Assembly (NCBI GenBank): GCA_963762545.1
Contig: CAVXLC010000002.1
Span: forward strand, 434,001-498,000
Origin: JABFSM01 sp963762545
GTDB taxonomy: Bacteria; Gemmatimonadota; Gemmatimonadetes; Gemmatimonadales; GWC2-71-9
Length of the DNA stretch: 64,000 nucleotides
Direction of reading: 5' to 3'
Each line of letters starts with the position of its first letter. Position 1 is the first letter of the stretch. The notes below the pieces were generated by a model that worked only from the letters and a program-made list of their open reading frames with translations, did not search any database and was not told where the DNA came from. This document shows positions 38,414-47,970 of this stretch, piece after piece. Made by a program: the position numbers and the translations under genes.

Positions 38414-39225
38414 GTGCGTCAGTCTCTGCTGGTGCCGGGACTCTTGCTCACTGTTCCCTACTCCGGCTTTCCGGCCAGGCCACGCTCACCGGTCTGGTCC
38501 GGGAAGACGCCACCGGCCGGTTCTCGCCGGCGTCGAGTTCTGATCGAGGGCAGCGTCGGAACACCGTCACCGACAAGGCGGGGGAGTACGCCTTACGTCG
38601 GTTGCACAGGGCGCCAGATCGTCCTGTTCCGGGCCGTCGGCTTCCGTCCGGTCCGAATCTCGGTCACCCTGGAGAACAAGGCGAAGTGTCCCGGCTGGAC
38701 GCGAACATGGTTCCCTTTGCGGTCCGGATCGAGCCCGTGGTGGTAGCCGCCGAAACGAAGCAGCCGCATGGGATGGGCCGGGAGGCCTTCCAGGAGCGCC
38801 GGCACCAGGGATTCGGCCAGTTCATCGACTCCCTGGAGCTTCGTCGCTCCGAGGATCGCCGGCTGTCCGATCTGCTTCGTGGGCACCACGGCATCGTGAT
38901 TGCCCAGAACCGGTTTGCGGTGAGCAGCCGAGCCGGCTGCTACATGCAGATCATCTACGATGGGCAATCGGTGTATTCCCCCGCCACCTTCATCCCGCCG
39001 GCTCCGGCGGCCCCCACGCCCGGGGAGCGGTTCACCCGGGCCACCCGCCCTCCGCCCCGGCCCACGCCGCTCGACATCAATACATTCGACGTCTCGGGGC
39101 TGGAGTCGATCGAGATGTACCAGAGCCTGTCCGATACGCCGCTCCAGTTCGGCGGGGCGGCGGCGGGGTGCGGCACCCTGGTGCTCTGGTCGAGGCGGGG
39201 CGGCACCCCTCCCAGGAATCCCTGA
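38414..39225 (+). pseudogene. Broken CarboxypepD-reg/TonB-plug-like protein gene
   Basis: Recognisable pieces alternate between two frames: a signal peptide (GTG 38414, RQSLLVPGLLLTV), ATLTGLVREDATGR, VLIEGS, RNTVTDKAGEYAL, GRQIVLFRAVGFRPVRISVTLE, then a long in-frame stretch from GEVSRLDANMVP to the end. Together they spell a regulatory-like domain followed by a plug-like end (SIEMYQSLSDTPLQFGGA, then CGTLVLWSRRG) with no barrel, like the gene at 19865. About five frame changes in 270 bp are too many for a working gene unless this patch is badly sequenced. It is convergent with the membrane-protein gene, one base apart. Confidence 0.65.
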
Positions 39226-39226
39226 C

Positions 39227-40354
39227 TCACTTCTTCCGTTTCTTGGGGGCGGCTCGCGGGGGCGGCCGGACCACGGTCGCCGCCGGCCCGGCGGCTTCCA
39301 GGTGCGCGAAGAGCTCCTGGCGCACCTCCGGATTGCTGAGCTTCCAGATGACCCCGTCGGTGAAGTAGTGGTGGATGTTGATGAAGGTGAGGAAGAGGAC
39401 CGGGATCACGCTCTGGTGCTGACCGCCCACCAGGGTCGCCAGGCTGCTCATGGCGCCGGCGGGAACCAGACGGGACACCAGCAGACTCACCCCGATCAGG
39501 GCAACGGCATAGACCACCATGTGCCGGACCGCGTGCGCCGCATTCCCTCGGTTGGCGCGATTGAATTCGACCCGGGCCGGGAACTCCAGGTATTGGAGCG
39601 CGTGGGCCAGCTGGACCAGGAAGAGCCCGGCCAGGCCCCAGCGTGCCATGGCGCCATACCAGACGAAGATAGCGAGCCAGGCGACGATCGCCCGCGCCGG
39701 CGGCCATCGACCGGCGCGGAGCCGGACCTTGAACAGGCCGGTCCCGCCCAGGCCGAACGCGACCACTCCGCCGATGCTGACGAGCTGGTAGAGCGGTTCC
39801 ACCCAGGCCGGCTCCGGCGCCGTGGTCTGGGTAAACCAGATGTGTACGGCCCACACCACGTGCCAGGCCAGGAGGAACCGCAGGCTGGCGCGGATGAGTC
39901 GGCGCTCGGTGGGCTCGTACTTCACGCCCTCGACGTAGGCGTACGAGGCCATCATCCCCCAGACCTGGCCGGTGTAGTGCCAGGCGAGGTAGCAGCTCGA
40001 CACGCCGACCAGGAGCCCGACCAGCAGGGGGGGACCGGACTGGGCCTGGCGGATCGCGATCAGGATGTAGAGGACCAGCAGCAGGGGGACGCCGAGGGTG
40101 GCCCATTTGTGCCGCAGGATCATCGCCTTGTTCCGGTAGACGATCCGGTAGGAGGCCATGAAGTGCGACAGGTTGAAGAGGATCTGGGCCCCGGCCAACG
40201 CCCCCAGGCTGACGAACTCGAGCTGGTCGCGCCCGCTCAAGAGGAGCGGGACCAGGACGATGATGGAGAGCCCGCCCACGCAGAGCAGGTCGATGATGGG
40301 GGAGAGGATCGCCGCGGGGCGGGGCCGGAGGACCTCCGTCGGGAGACCGCTCAT
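39227..40354 (-). CDS. Polytopic membrane protein with conserved histidines
   Basis: 375 residues from ATG 40354 with about nine or ten membrane helices. Several helices carry histidines in motif-like settings: FNLSHFMASYRIVY, YLAWHYTGQVWGMM, LAWHVVWAVHIWF, QLAHALQYLEF and FINIHHYFTDGVIWKLSNP. I do not recognise the family with certainty; the pattern recalls membrane di-iron or Brp/Blh-like oxygenases but also unassigned families. The charged tail ends APKKRKK. A longer form from an ATG at 40384 is possible. The upstream gap shared with SusC-3 holds a palindrome pair and a TATACT (40431-40436). Confidence 0.7.
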   Translation of the reverse strand: MSGLPTEVLRPRPAAILSPIIDLLCVGGLSIIVLVPLLLSGRDQLEFVSLGALAGAQILFNLSHFMASYRIVYRNKAMILRHKWATLGVPLLLVLYILIAIRQAQSGPPLLVGLLVGVSSCYLAWHYTGQVWGMMASYAYVEGVKYEPTERRLIRASLRFLLAWHVVWAVHIWFTQTTAPEPAWVEPLYQLVSIGGVVAFGLGGTGLFKVRLRAGRWPPARAIVAWLAIFVWYGAMARWGLAGLFLVQLAHALQYLEFPARVEFNRANRGNAAHAVRHMVVYAVALIGVSLLVSRLVPAGAMSSLATLVGGQHQSVIPVLFLTFINIHHYFTDGVIWKLSNPEVRQELFAHLEAAGPAATVVRPPPRAAPKKRKK

Positions 40355-40510
40355 GGCAGTTAAGAAACCCGGCCCTGCCGGCATTGGCAATGGAACCCGT
40401 GTCCCTCTCGCGCATCGGGCCACCGGGTGATATACTGTGGGCAGCACCTCGCTCACACAATTCAACATCGCGCGTCCGGGTCGGCTCGAGCAGGCTGTCA
40501 AGCCTCGTCG

Positions 40511-40558
40511 TGTCGTTTCGTCTCACTCCTGAGGGGTGGGCTGTGACGAACTGACACG
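40511..40558. promoter_or_regulatory. Palindrome pair upstream of SusC-3
   Basis: GTGACGAACTGACAC (40544-40558), one mismatch from GTGTC-N5-GACAC, and a half-site GTGTCGTTTCGTCTC (40511-40525), centres 33 bp apart. They lie in the 389-bp gap (40355-40743) between the divergent membrane-protein gene and SusC-3, 186 bp before the SusC ATG. Nothing else gene-like is visible in that gap. Confidence 0.55.
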
Positions 40559-40743
40559 CTTCGATTCCCCGACCCCCGGATGGTATTGCGGCACAAGCGG
40601 TTGACCCGTCTGGCCGCGTGGCACGACTTGAGCAACGTCAGGACCCGATTCTCCTTACAACTTGTGTTTCATGGGGCCGACCCGGAACAGACTCCGGCGT
40701 CGGTGTTTGTGCAGGTCCCACCTCCTCACCGAGGAATCCGAGT

Positions 40744-43700
40744 ATGATCGGCTTCTCGTTTCGCCGAACGTGTGTGACCGGGCTGGCCGCGCTGGCACTG
40801 TGCGCGGTGACGGTGGCCCCGGCGCTCGCCCAGAGTGCCACCTTTCGCGGCAAAGTCACCTCGGAAAAATCCGGCGAGCCGATCGTCGGCGCGTCGGTGG
40901 GCATCGGCGAGCTGTCGCTCTCGGTGCTCACCACCGCCCAGGGCACCTATGTCCTGACCGTCCCGGCCTCCCGGGTCAACGGGCAGTCGGTGACCCTCAC
41001 GGTACGCGCCATCGGCTTCAAGTCGGTGTCCCGGATCATCGCGGCGTTGACCGCCGGTGAACGGACGGTGGACGTGCCGCTGGGGGCCGACATCAACAAG
41101 CTGGAGGAGATCATCGTCACCGGCGTGCTGGAAGGCACCGAGCGGGCCAAGGTGCCCTTCGCGGTAGGCCGCCTGACGACGGAAGATCTTCCGGTGCCTG
41201 CGGTCGACCCGATCCGGGCGCTGGCCGGCAAGGTCGCCGGACTCCGGATCGGTGCCACCACGGGCCGGCCGGGGAGCGCGCCGGAAATCATGTTGCGCGG
41301 GCCCACCTCGATCAACGCGACCGGCCGTTCCCAGGAGCCGCTGATCGTGGTGGACGGCGTGATCCTGCACGTGGGCAGCTACCAGGAGCTGGGCGGCCTC
41401 GACATCGAGTCGGTCGAAGTCGTGAAGGGCGCCGCCGGCGCCTCGCTCTACGGCACCCAGGCCGCCAACGGCGTCATCACCATCACCACCAAGCGGGGCT
41501 CCAAGGGCCAGGACGGCGTCAAGTTCAACGCCCGGACCGAGTGGGGCTTCTCGGATTTCAACAGCGTCAACTACGGGATGCCGATCAACCACCCGCTCCA
41601 GCTGGACGAGACCGGCAAGCGGTTCTGCGCGATCGTGTCGGGCAACCAGCCCTGCAGCCGGTCGGTCGATCTGATGACCGAAATGCTGCGGATCAACAAC
41701 GTAAACGCGGATACCATACGCACGCCGCTGGGCATCGTCTACAACGTGCCGAACCTGAACGACCTCCGGAACATTTATCAGTCGCAGATCTATCCGAACC
41801 AGTACTACAATTCGCTGGCCCAGATTTCCGACCGGCACCCGACGTCGCTGTCCTCGCTCGAGGCCACCGGCAAGGTGGGCAGCGTCGGCTTCTACGTCAG
41901 CGGCGAGTACACCGACGATCCCGGCGCGGTGAAGTTCTTCAACGGCTCCAATCAGCGCCGGGGCCGGCTCAACCTGGACTACAGCGCCCGCCCGGACCTC
42001 ACGATCAACGTGAGCACGATGTTCGACAATTTCTACCGGGATCAGCGCACCAGCGGCATCTTCGGCACCCTGCTCCGCGGAGGCATGCCGGGCTTCAACT
42101 ACCTCGCAGCGGGACACGCTGGGCCGCCTCCTGATCGGTCGCGGCGGGTCGGGATGGCGCCCCACCGGCAACGGGGGGGCCAACCCGCTCTACGACGCCG
42201 AGAACACGGTGTTGGGGCTCAAGTCCAACCGCTTCCTGGGCAGTGTTTCGGGCAAGTACTTCCCGGCCAGCTGGATCACGTTCGACGGCAACTTCGGCTA
42301 CGACAACCGGCAGTCGCAGCAGAATAACATCACGACCAGCGGGTACCGCACCAATACGCTTTCGGCCACCACCAACCGCGGCAACCTGTCCCTCCAGAAT
42401 GACCGGGATGAGGCGCTCAACGGCGGGCTGGCCGCCACGATTCGCCGGAGCCTGGCCACCGACCTCCAGGCCAAGCTGCGGGTCGCGGGCAACTACGACC
42501 AGGAAATCTTCAATACCTCGCGGGGTGCCGGGAACATCTTCCTGGTGAAGGGCATCTACACCCTGGGCAACACCTCGGCGAACAAGGACAATCCGACCTC
42601 CTCGGCCTTCACGATCAAGAACGCGGGCATTTCCGCGGCGCTGAATCTCGACTACAAAGACCGCTACATCATGGACGCCTCGTGGCGGTACGACGGGAGC
42701 TCGCTCTTCGGCCCCGGCAACCGCTGGTCGCCGTTCAACCGGATCGCCGGCGTGTGGATCGCGTCCAACGAGCCCTGGTGGAAGAGCGACATCGTGAACG
42801 AGTTCCGGCTCCGGGCGTCGCGGGGCACGGCGGGCACCACGCCGCGGTTCAGCGCCCAGTACGAAGTCTTCAACGTCGGCGCCACCGGCATCTCCACCGG
42901 TCAGGCGGGCAATGCCGGCCTCAAGCCCGAAACCACCACCGAGTACGAAGTCGGCAGCGACTTCACGCTGTTCAAGCGGTTCGGCTTCGAGGTGACCTAC
43001 GCGCAGGGGAAGACCAAGGACCAGATTCTTTCGGTCAACACCCCGGCGTCGGTGGGCTATTCGTCCCAGTGGCAGAACGCCGGCACGCTCCAGAACAAGA
43101 CCTGGGAAGCCGCGATGACCCTGCCGATCATGAACAACAAGAAGTTCTACTGGCAGGCCCGGGCCACATGGGACCGGACCCGCACCTACATCACCGAGCT
43201 GCTGGTGCCGGACTTCCTGTATGACGGCGGCACGCTGCAGGGCACCTCGAGCATGTTCTACTTCACCGCCGACAAGCGGAAGTCCTGCTTGCCCGGTGAG
43301 GTCGGGCACCTCCCCGGCGAGGCGGGGTACGCGGCGGGCGAGGCCCGTCCCAACTGCACCGGTCCGCAGCTCAACCGGTACGGCAACATCTACGCGCGGC
43401 GCTTCCTGAAGGCCTGCGGCGAGCTGGCCGCCTCGGTCCGGGATCGCTGCGGCGCGGGCAAGGATTTCCAGGTCAACGACGAGGGGTGGCTGGTGTACGT
43501 CGGCGCGGGCAACAGCCCGAAGGACGGCATCACCCGCAACCTGTGGCAGACCTCACTGCCGGCAGCCCAGTCGCCGTGGGGCATTGCGCTGGCCTGGGGT
43601 CATCCGATCGTGGACCGCCCGCTGGCCGGTCAGCCGGGCCAGGGGATCGGCATCAATCAGGTCATCGGCAACACGCTGCCGGACTATCGCTTTACCTTCA

Positions 43701-44230
43701 GCAACGACTTCCAGTTCAAGCGGCTGACGCTGTACGCCCTGGTGGACGCCACGGTCGGGCAGTCGATCTACAACCAGGGCGAGGGCTGGGGCCTGCTGGA
43801 TATCAGCTCGGCCAATTTCGACCAGGCCGCCAAGACGGTCGAAACCGCCAAGCCGGTGGGGTACTCCTGGCGGGTCGGCCCGTCGGAAGGCGCCGGCACC
43901 GGCGGGTTCTACGACGTCCTCAACGTCAACAACTACGTGGTCGAGAAGGGCTCCTTCGCGAAGCTCCGCGAGGTCTCGGTGACCTACAAGGTCGGCCGAC
44001 TGGCCGGCGTGGGAGACTGGACGGTCGGCCTCATCGGCCGCAACCTGTTCACCCTCACCAACTACACCGGCTATGATCCCGAAGTCGGGTGCGGCAATGA
44101 CCTGGCCGGCGCCTGCGGCGGCGGGGGCAGCGGGACCAACGGCACCGGCTCGGGCCTGATCAATCAGGTGGATGCGTTCGGCTTCCCGACGCTCAGGACC
44201 GTGACGTTCTCAATCTCCACCCGCTTCTAG
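40744..44230 (+). CDS. SusC/RagA-family TonB-dependent outer-membrane receptor (3), frameshifted
   Basis: About 1,160 residues if intact. ATG 40744 has GAGGA eight bases upstream; signal peptide ends APALAQ. CarboxypepD-reg-like domain (TFRGKVTSEKSGEPIVGASV), plug (IRALAGKVAGLRIGATTGRP, EVVKGAAGASLYGTQAANG), then a barrel. Near 42100-42112 coding moves frame: MPGFNY continues as SQRDTLGRLLIGRGGSGW and on to a C-terminal Phe (SISTRF) at 44230. One extra base there explains it. As written, translation would end at 42327, leaving signal, plug and part of the barrel. Confidence 0.87.
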
Positions 44231-44243
44231 GAGCCGACCTCAC

Positions 44244-46025
44244 ATGAATCGATCCATGATCCGATGCGGGGTGGCGGTGGCCGGAGTGATTGCCCTCGGG
44301 GCGTGCACCGACCTCAAGGTGGACAATCCGAACAGCCCCGGCACCCCGCAGGTCAAGTCGACGCCGACGGACCTCCAGAACTTCCTGGGCACCCAGTACC
44401 GGCGCTGGCACTCGGGGCTGTACGGCACCACGACGAATGTCTGGGGCATGGCCAACATCATGTCCTTCGAGAACTTCTCGACCCTGGCCAACGATTGCCA
44501 GAACGCGCGGTACCCGGTGCCGAAGCCGGCGCCCTCCAACAACAATCAGGTGGGCAATACCTGCGACCCCGACCAGCTCACCATCTATTCGCGCCTCTCC
44601 GAGTCGGGCCGTGGTGCGGCGGATGTGCTTCGGGCAATGGATGGCGGGCTCACCTTCGGCTCCGAGGCGAACGACCAGCGGAACCGGGCCTTTGCCGAGT
44701 TCCTGAGGGGTCTCTCCCTCGGCTACCTGGCCATCGTCTATGACTCCGCGGGCATCATCAAGGCGGACGATCCGCTCAGCCCGGCGAACACCGCCTTGCC
44801 CGGCGAGCTCTCCGGGTACAAGGAAGTGATGGCGGAGGCGCTGTCGGCGTTGGGCAATTCCGTGACGGCTGCCACCGCCTCGATTGCGGCGACCGGGTCC
44901 AACGGTTTCCCCCTGCCGCCCGACTGGATGTTCACCACGACCCCGATGACCGGGCCGGAGTTCATCAAGGTAGTCCGGAGCTACGCGGCCCGGCTGCGCG
45001 CCCAGGTCGCGCGGACGCCGGCCGAGCGCACCGCGGTGGATTGGGACAAAGTGATCGCCGATGCGCAGGCCGGCATTACGGCGGATCACAAGATCACGAC
45101 CAGCACCACCACCGGTCCCAATAACTCATGGATCGGCCAGTGGTATGCCTACACCACCTGGCACCAGATGACGCCGTTCATCACCGGTATGGCGGACAAC
45201 TCCGGCTCCTACGCCGCGTGGATCGCGGCGCCCCTCACGACCCGCGGGGCCGGGACGCCGTTCTTCATGACCACGGCGGATCAGCGATTCCCGCAGGGAG
45301 CCAACCGGGCCGCCCAGCAGGCGGATTTCGCGCTCACCTCGTGCACCAACGCGAACACCATCTGCAAGCGCTACTTCGTGAACCGGGCCACCTCGGATCC
45401 GGCCGCCAGTCCGGCATGGGGCGCCTCGCAGTACGACCATGCCCGGTGGTACTCCTGGCGGACCAGCGGCAGCGGCACTGCGCAGAACGGGCCATTCCCC
45501 TTCTTCCTGGTGGCGGAGCTCAACCTGCTCGAGGCCGAGGGACAGTACCGGAAGGGCAACTTTGCGGCGGCCGCGGCGCTCATCAACCGAACCCGCACCT
45601 CCTGCGGCCCCGGCGGGGTCCCGGCCGGCTGCACCGCTCGGCCCGCGGGTAACGGCGCGGCCACTGATCCGGGCGGCGGACTGCCCGCGATCACCGCGTT
45701 CGACGCCACCACCCCGGTCCCGGGTGGGAGTGATTGCGTGCCGAAGGTGCCCTCGAACGCCTCCTCCGCCGGCGGCGGCACCGTCGCCTGCGGCAACATG
45801 TTCGAAGCGCTCAAGTGGGAAAAGCGCGTCGAGACGGCCTTCAGCTACTTCGCCGGCTGGTACCTCGACAGTCGGGGCTGGGGCGACTTGCCCGAGACGA
45901 CGCCACTGCACTGGGCGCCGCCGTTCGAAGAGCTGCAGGCCCGGTTCCGGATCGGGCCCAAGATCTACAGTCTTGGCGGTGCGGGTAACCCGGGAGGCGC
46001 CGGTCCCAGCACCTATGGCTGGTAG
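44244..46025 (+). CDS. SusD/RagB-family lipoprotein (3)
   Basis: 593 residues, lipobox LGAC (GACTDLKVDNPNSPGTP, typical SusD start), AGGAG nine bases before the ATG. Longer than usual for the family because of Gly/Pro/Cys-rich insertions near the C-terminus (RTSCGPGGVPAGCTARPAG, about 450-515); eight or more cysteines make disulfides likely. Helical SusD core with FFLVAELNLLEAEGQYRKGN, and a C-terminal EALKWEKRVETAFSYFAGWY block. Partner of SusC-3, 13 bp upstream. It overlaps the next gene by 11 bp, so this operon continues. Confidence 0.9.
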   Translation: MNRSMIRCGVAVAGVIALGACTDLKVDNPNSPGTPQVKSTPTDLQNFLGTQYRRWHSGLYGTTTNVWGMANIMSFENFSTLANDCQNARYPVPKPAPSNNNQVGNTCDPDQLTIYSRLSESGRGAADVLRAMDGGLTFGSEANDQRNRAFAEFLRGLSLGYLAIVYDSAGIIKADDPLSPANTALPGELSGYKEVMAEALSALGNSVTAATASIAATGSNGFPLPPDWMFTTTPMTGPEFIKVVRSYAARLRAQVARTPAERTAVDWDKVIADAQAGITADHKITTSTTTGPNNSWIGQWYAYTTWHQMTPFITGMADNSGSYAAWIAAPLTTRGAGTPFFMTTADQRFPQGANRAAQQADFALTSCTNANTICKRYFVNRATSDPAASPAWGASQYDHARWYSWRTSGSGTAQNGPFPFFLVAELNLLEAEGQYRKGNFAAAAALINRTRTSCGPGGVPAGCTARPAGNGAATDPGGGLPAITAFDATTPVPGGSDCVPKVPSNASSAGGGTVACGNMFEALKWEKRVETAFSYFAGWYLDSRGWGDLPETTPLHWAPPFEELQARFRIGPKIYSLGGAGNPGGAGPSTYGW

Positions 46026-46494
46026 CGATTCGAAGGCGCGGCGCACGGCCGCGCTCGCAGCACTTGGTGTGCTGATGGGCTGCTACACGCTCAAGCCCGT
46101 CGGTGAGGTCGAGCCCAAGCCGGGCGCCAAGCTCGCGTTCGAAGTCAACGATGCGGGGCGGGTGGCCCTGGGCGGCACGATGGGGCCCGAGATCGCCCAG
46201 GTGGAAGGGTTGCTGATCGAAAAGGACAGTCAAGGCTACCTCCTGGCGGTGTCGAACGTGCGGTTGCTGCGGGGTGGCGAGCAGATCTGGTCTGGAGAGA
46301 AGGTCCGGCTGAACAACCAGTACCTTGGCCCCGCCTACGAACGGCGGTTCTCTCTCGGGCGGTCGGTCGGTCTGGGCGTGATCGGCATCGGAGGCGTCGC
46401 CGCAATCGTCGCCTCCGCCTCGCTCCTGGGTGTCGGCACCGATAAGAACCCGGGACAGCAGGACACGATACCTGCAAGGCTTGGGCGGCCGTAA
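46015..46494 (+). CDS. Small putative lipoprotein with C-terminal membrane-like segment
   Basis: 159 residues from ATG 46015, overlapping the SusD stop by 11 bp. N-terminal basic stretch then AALAALGVLMGCYTLKP, a lipobox (MGC). The middle is beta-rich (KLAFEVNDAGRVALGG, IEKDSQGYLLAVSNVRLLRGG). A hydrophobic glycine-rich helix near the C-terminus (GLGVIGIGGVAAIVASASLL) could insert in a membrane. Family not recognised. Its tight coupling to SusD suggests an accessory part of the third uptake system. Confidence 0.65.
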   Translation: MAGSDSKARRTAALAALGVLMGCYTLKPVGEVEPKPGAKLAFEVNDAGRVALGGTMGPEIAQVEGLLIEKDSQGYLLAVSNVRLLRGGEQIWSGEKVRLNNQYLGPAYERRFSLGRSVGLGVIGIGGVAAIVASASLLGVGTDKNPGQQDTIPARLGRP

Positions 46495-46530
46495 CCGCCG
46501 CCCTGCACCTCAACCTCCATGGAGTCCGAG

Positions 46531-47379
46531 ATGCGACGCATCTACCAGCTCTCGATGTTGTGCCTCGCCGCCGGCGTCGTGAACGCGTGCAAGCCGCAAG
46601 AGGTGTTCACCACGGAGGACATCCCCACGGCGGGCGTTCGGTTCCTGAACGTGGTGCCCGACACCGGCGCCGTGGATTTCCGCCCCGTGGATATCGTCGA
46701 GAACAGCGACTTCTACGCTGTCGGCTTCCGGAGCACCACCCTGGCCTTCTACAAGAATGCCCGGGCCGGACAGCGGCACTTCCGGGTCTTCATGAGCGTC
46801 GCGGCCTTCGCCAGTGGCCTGACGGCGGAGGAGCAGATCGCCATCGCCTCGACCGTGCTCGCGGACACCACTGTGACGCTGGAGGCCGGCCATCGCTACA
46901 CGTTCATTTTGTGGGGCAATGCCCGGCGTAACGCGCCGGCCATGAGGCTGACGATGTTCGACGACAACCCGGCCGATCCCGGTGCCCAGGTGGCGCTCCG
47001 GCTCGTCAATGCCGGCGCCGGACTCGGCGCCGTCGACGGCCGGCAGTATCCGAGCACCGGCACGGCACCCGCCACCGCCACTTGGGCGAACGTGGCGGAG
47101 CTCTCCGCTTCGGCCTACGTTTCCGCCCCGACCGGGACGATCAAGTACAATGTGACGCCGGCGGGAGGTGGCACCGCGCTGTTCACCGATGCGACGGCCA
47201 TCGCCGGGGCGGCCGCCACGGTGGACCTCGATCCGATCCCCGGTACCACTGTGGCCGGGTCGGCGGTGAGCGGGTTCGTGGTGCCGCGGTCGGTCGCGGG
47301 CAGCAAGGCGGTCAACCTCACCACGCCGGGCATCATCTTCCTGTGGGATCGCCGGCCGCCGCGGCCGCCCGGAGTCTGA
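46531..47379 (+). CDS. DUF4397-like lipoprotein
   Basis: 282 residues from ATG 46531 (GGAG six bases upstream). The N-terminus ends in a lipobox-like VNAC. The mature part consists of beta-sandwich units with the DUF4397 opening AGVRFLNVVPDTGAVDF and later ALRLVNAGAGLGAVDGRQYP; the segment EAGHRYTFILWGNARR also matches that family. DUF4397 proteins are exported beta-proteins of unknown function, often surface-located. It sits 36 bp after the small lipoprotein gene in the SusC/SusD-3 operon and is followed by a hairpin. Confidence 0.72.
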   Translation: MRRIYQLSMLCLAAGVVNACKPQEVFTTEDIPTAGVRFLNVVPDTGAVDFRPVDIVENSDFYAVGFRSTTLAFYKNARAGQRHFRVFMSVAAFASGLTAEEQIAIASTVLADTTVTLEAGHRYTFILWGNARRNAPAMRLTMFDDNPADPGAQVALRLVNAGAGLGAVDGRQYPSTGTAPATATWANVAELSASAYVSAPTGTIKYNVTPAGGGTALFTDATAIAGAAATVDLDPIPGTTVAGSAVSGFVVPRSVAGSKAVNLTTPGIIFLWDRRPPRPPGV

Positions 47380-47414
47380 CCGCGCCTCAGGGTCGCGTGA
47401 CGAGATAGCGCGCA

Positions 47415-47440
47415 AGGGCCGCCGGCTGATCGGCGGCTCT
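47415..47440 (+). terminator. Probable terminator hairpin
   Basis: AGGGCCGCCG (47415-47424) pairs with CGGCGGCTCT (47431-47440) over ten base pairs including one G-T, with a 6-base loop, followed by TGTCG. The T-tract is weak, so read-through into the plug-like gene at 47485 is possible. Confidence 0.5.
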
Positions 47441-47484
47441 TGTCGTAGAACCCGGTGGCACCCTCTTCGCCGAGGAGATCACAG

Positions 47485-47970
47485 ATGCCGTCGCTTCGTG
47501 CGGGTACCCTCGCGCTTGTCTCCGCCGGCGCATGGCTGGTCCTTGCGCCGTCCCAGGCGCACGGCCAGAAGCGGCAGAAAGACCTGATCTCCCGCGAGGA
47601 AATCGAGAGCTCCCCGAAACGGAGCGATTACATTTACGACGTTATTCGCAGCGCGCGGCCCCACTTCCTCGAAGCCCCGCGCGGCGTGCGGCGGACCGGG
47701 ATCGACCCCGCCGGACCCGGAACCCCCCGGCCAGCGGTGGGCATGGGTGGAAGCAGCCAGCCCCAAGTCGAAGTATTCGTCGAGCTGAATCACGTGGGCG
47801 GGATCGACGTCCTCAAGAACATTCTGGCCGAGGAGGTCGAGGAGGTCCGCTACTTCGATCCCAGCAGGGCCGAAGCCGAGTTCGGGCTGACTCTTGGAGC
47901 CGGAGGAGCCATTGTCATCAAGATGTACAAGCCGAAGCCTCCCGAAAAGAAGCCAACCTCACCCGAATGA
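47485..47970 (+). CDS. Short exported protein resembling an isolated TonB plug end (a)
   Basis: 161 residues from ATG 47485 (CGAGGAG seven bases upstream); signal peptide ends AHGQ. The mature part shares its plan with the gene at 50056: ISREEIESSPKRSDYIYDVI, a variable linker, VEVFVELNHVGGIDVLKNIL, then EEVEEVRYFDPSRAEAEFGL and AGGAIVIKMYKP. That end imitates the closing part of a TonB receptor plug (naming strand, then GxIxIxTK) but there is no barrel and no DG-containing loop. Its TGA overlaps the ATG of the next gene. Function unknown. Confidence 0.68.
   Translation: MPSLRAGTLALVSAGAWLVLAPSQAHGQKRQKDLISREEIESSPKRSDYIYDVIRSARPHFLEAPRGVRRTGIDPAGPGTPRPAVGMGGSSQPQVEVFVELNHVGGIDVLKNILAEEVEEVRYFDPSRAEAEFGLTLGAGGAIVIKMYKPKPPEKKPTSPE

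Noticed and set aside
21080..46025. Polysaccharide utilisation loci
   Set aside because: Three SusC/SusD pairs are present but no glycoside hydrolase, polysaccharide lyase or hybrid sensor is adjacent, so a carbohydrate substrate is not supported.
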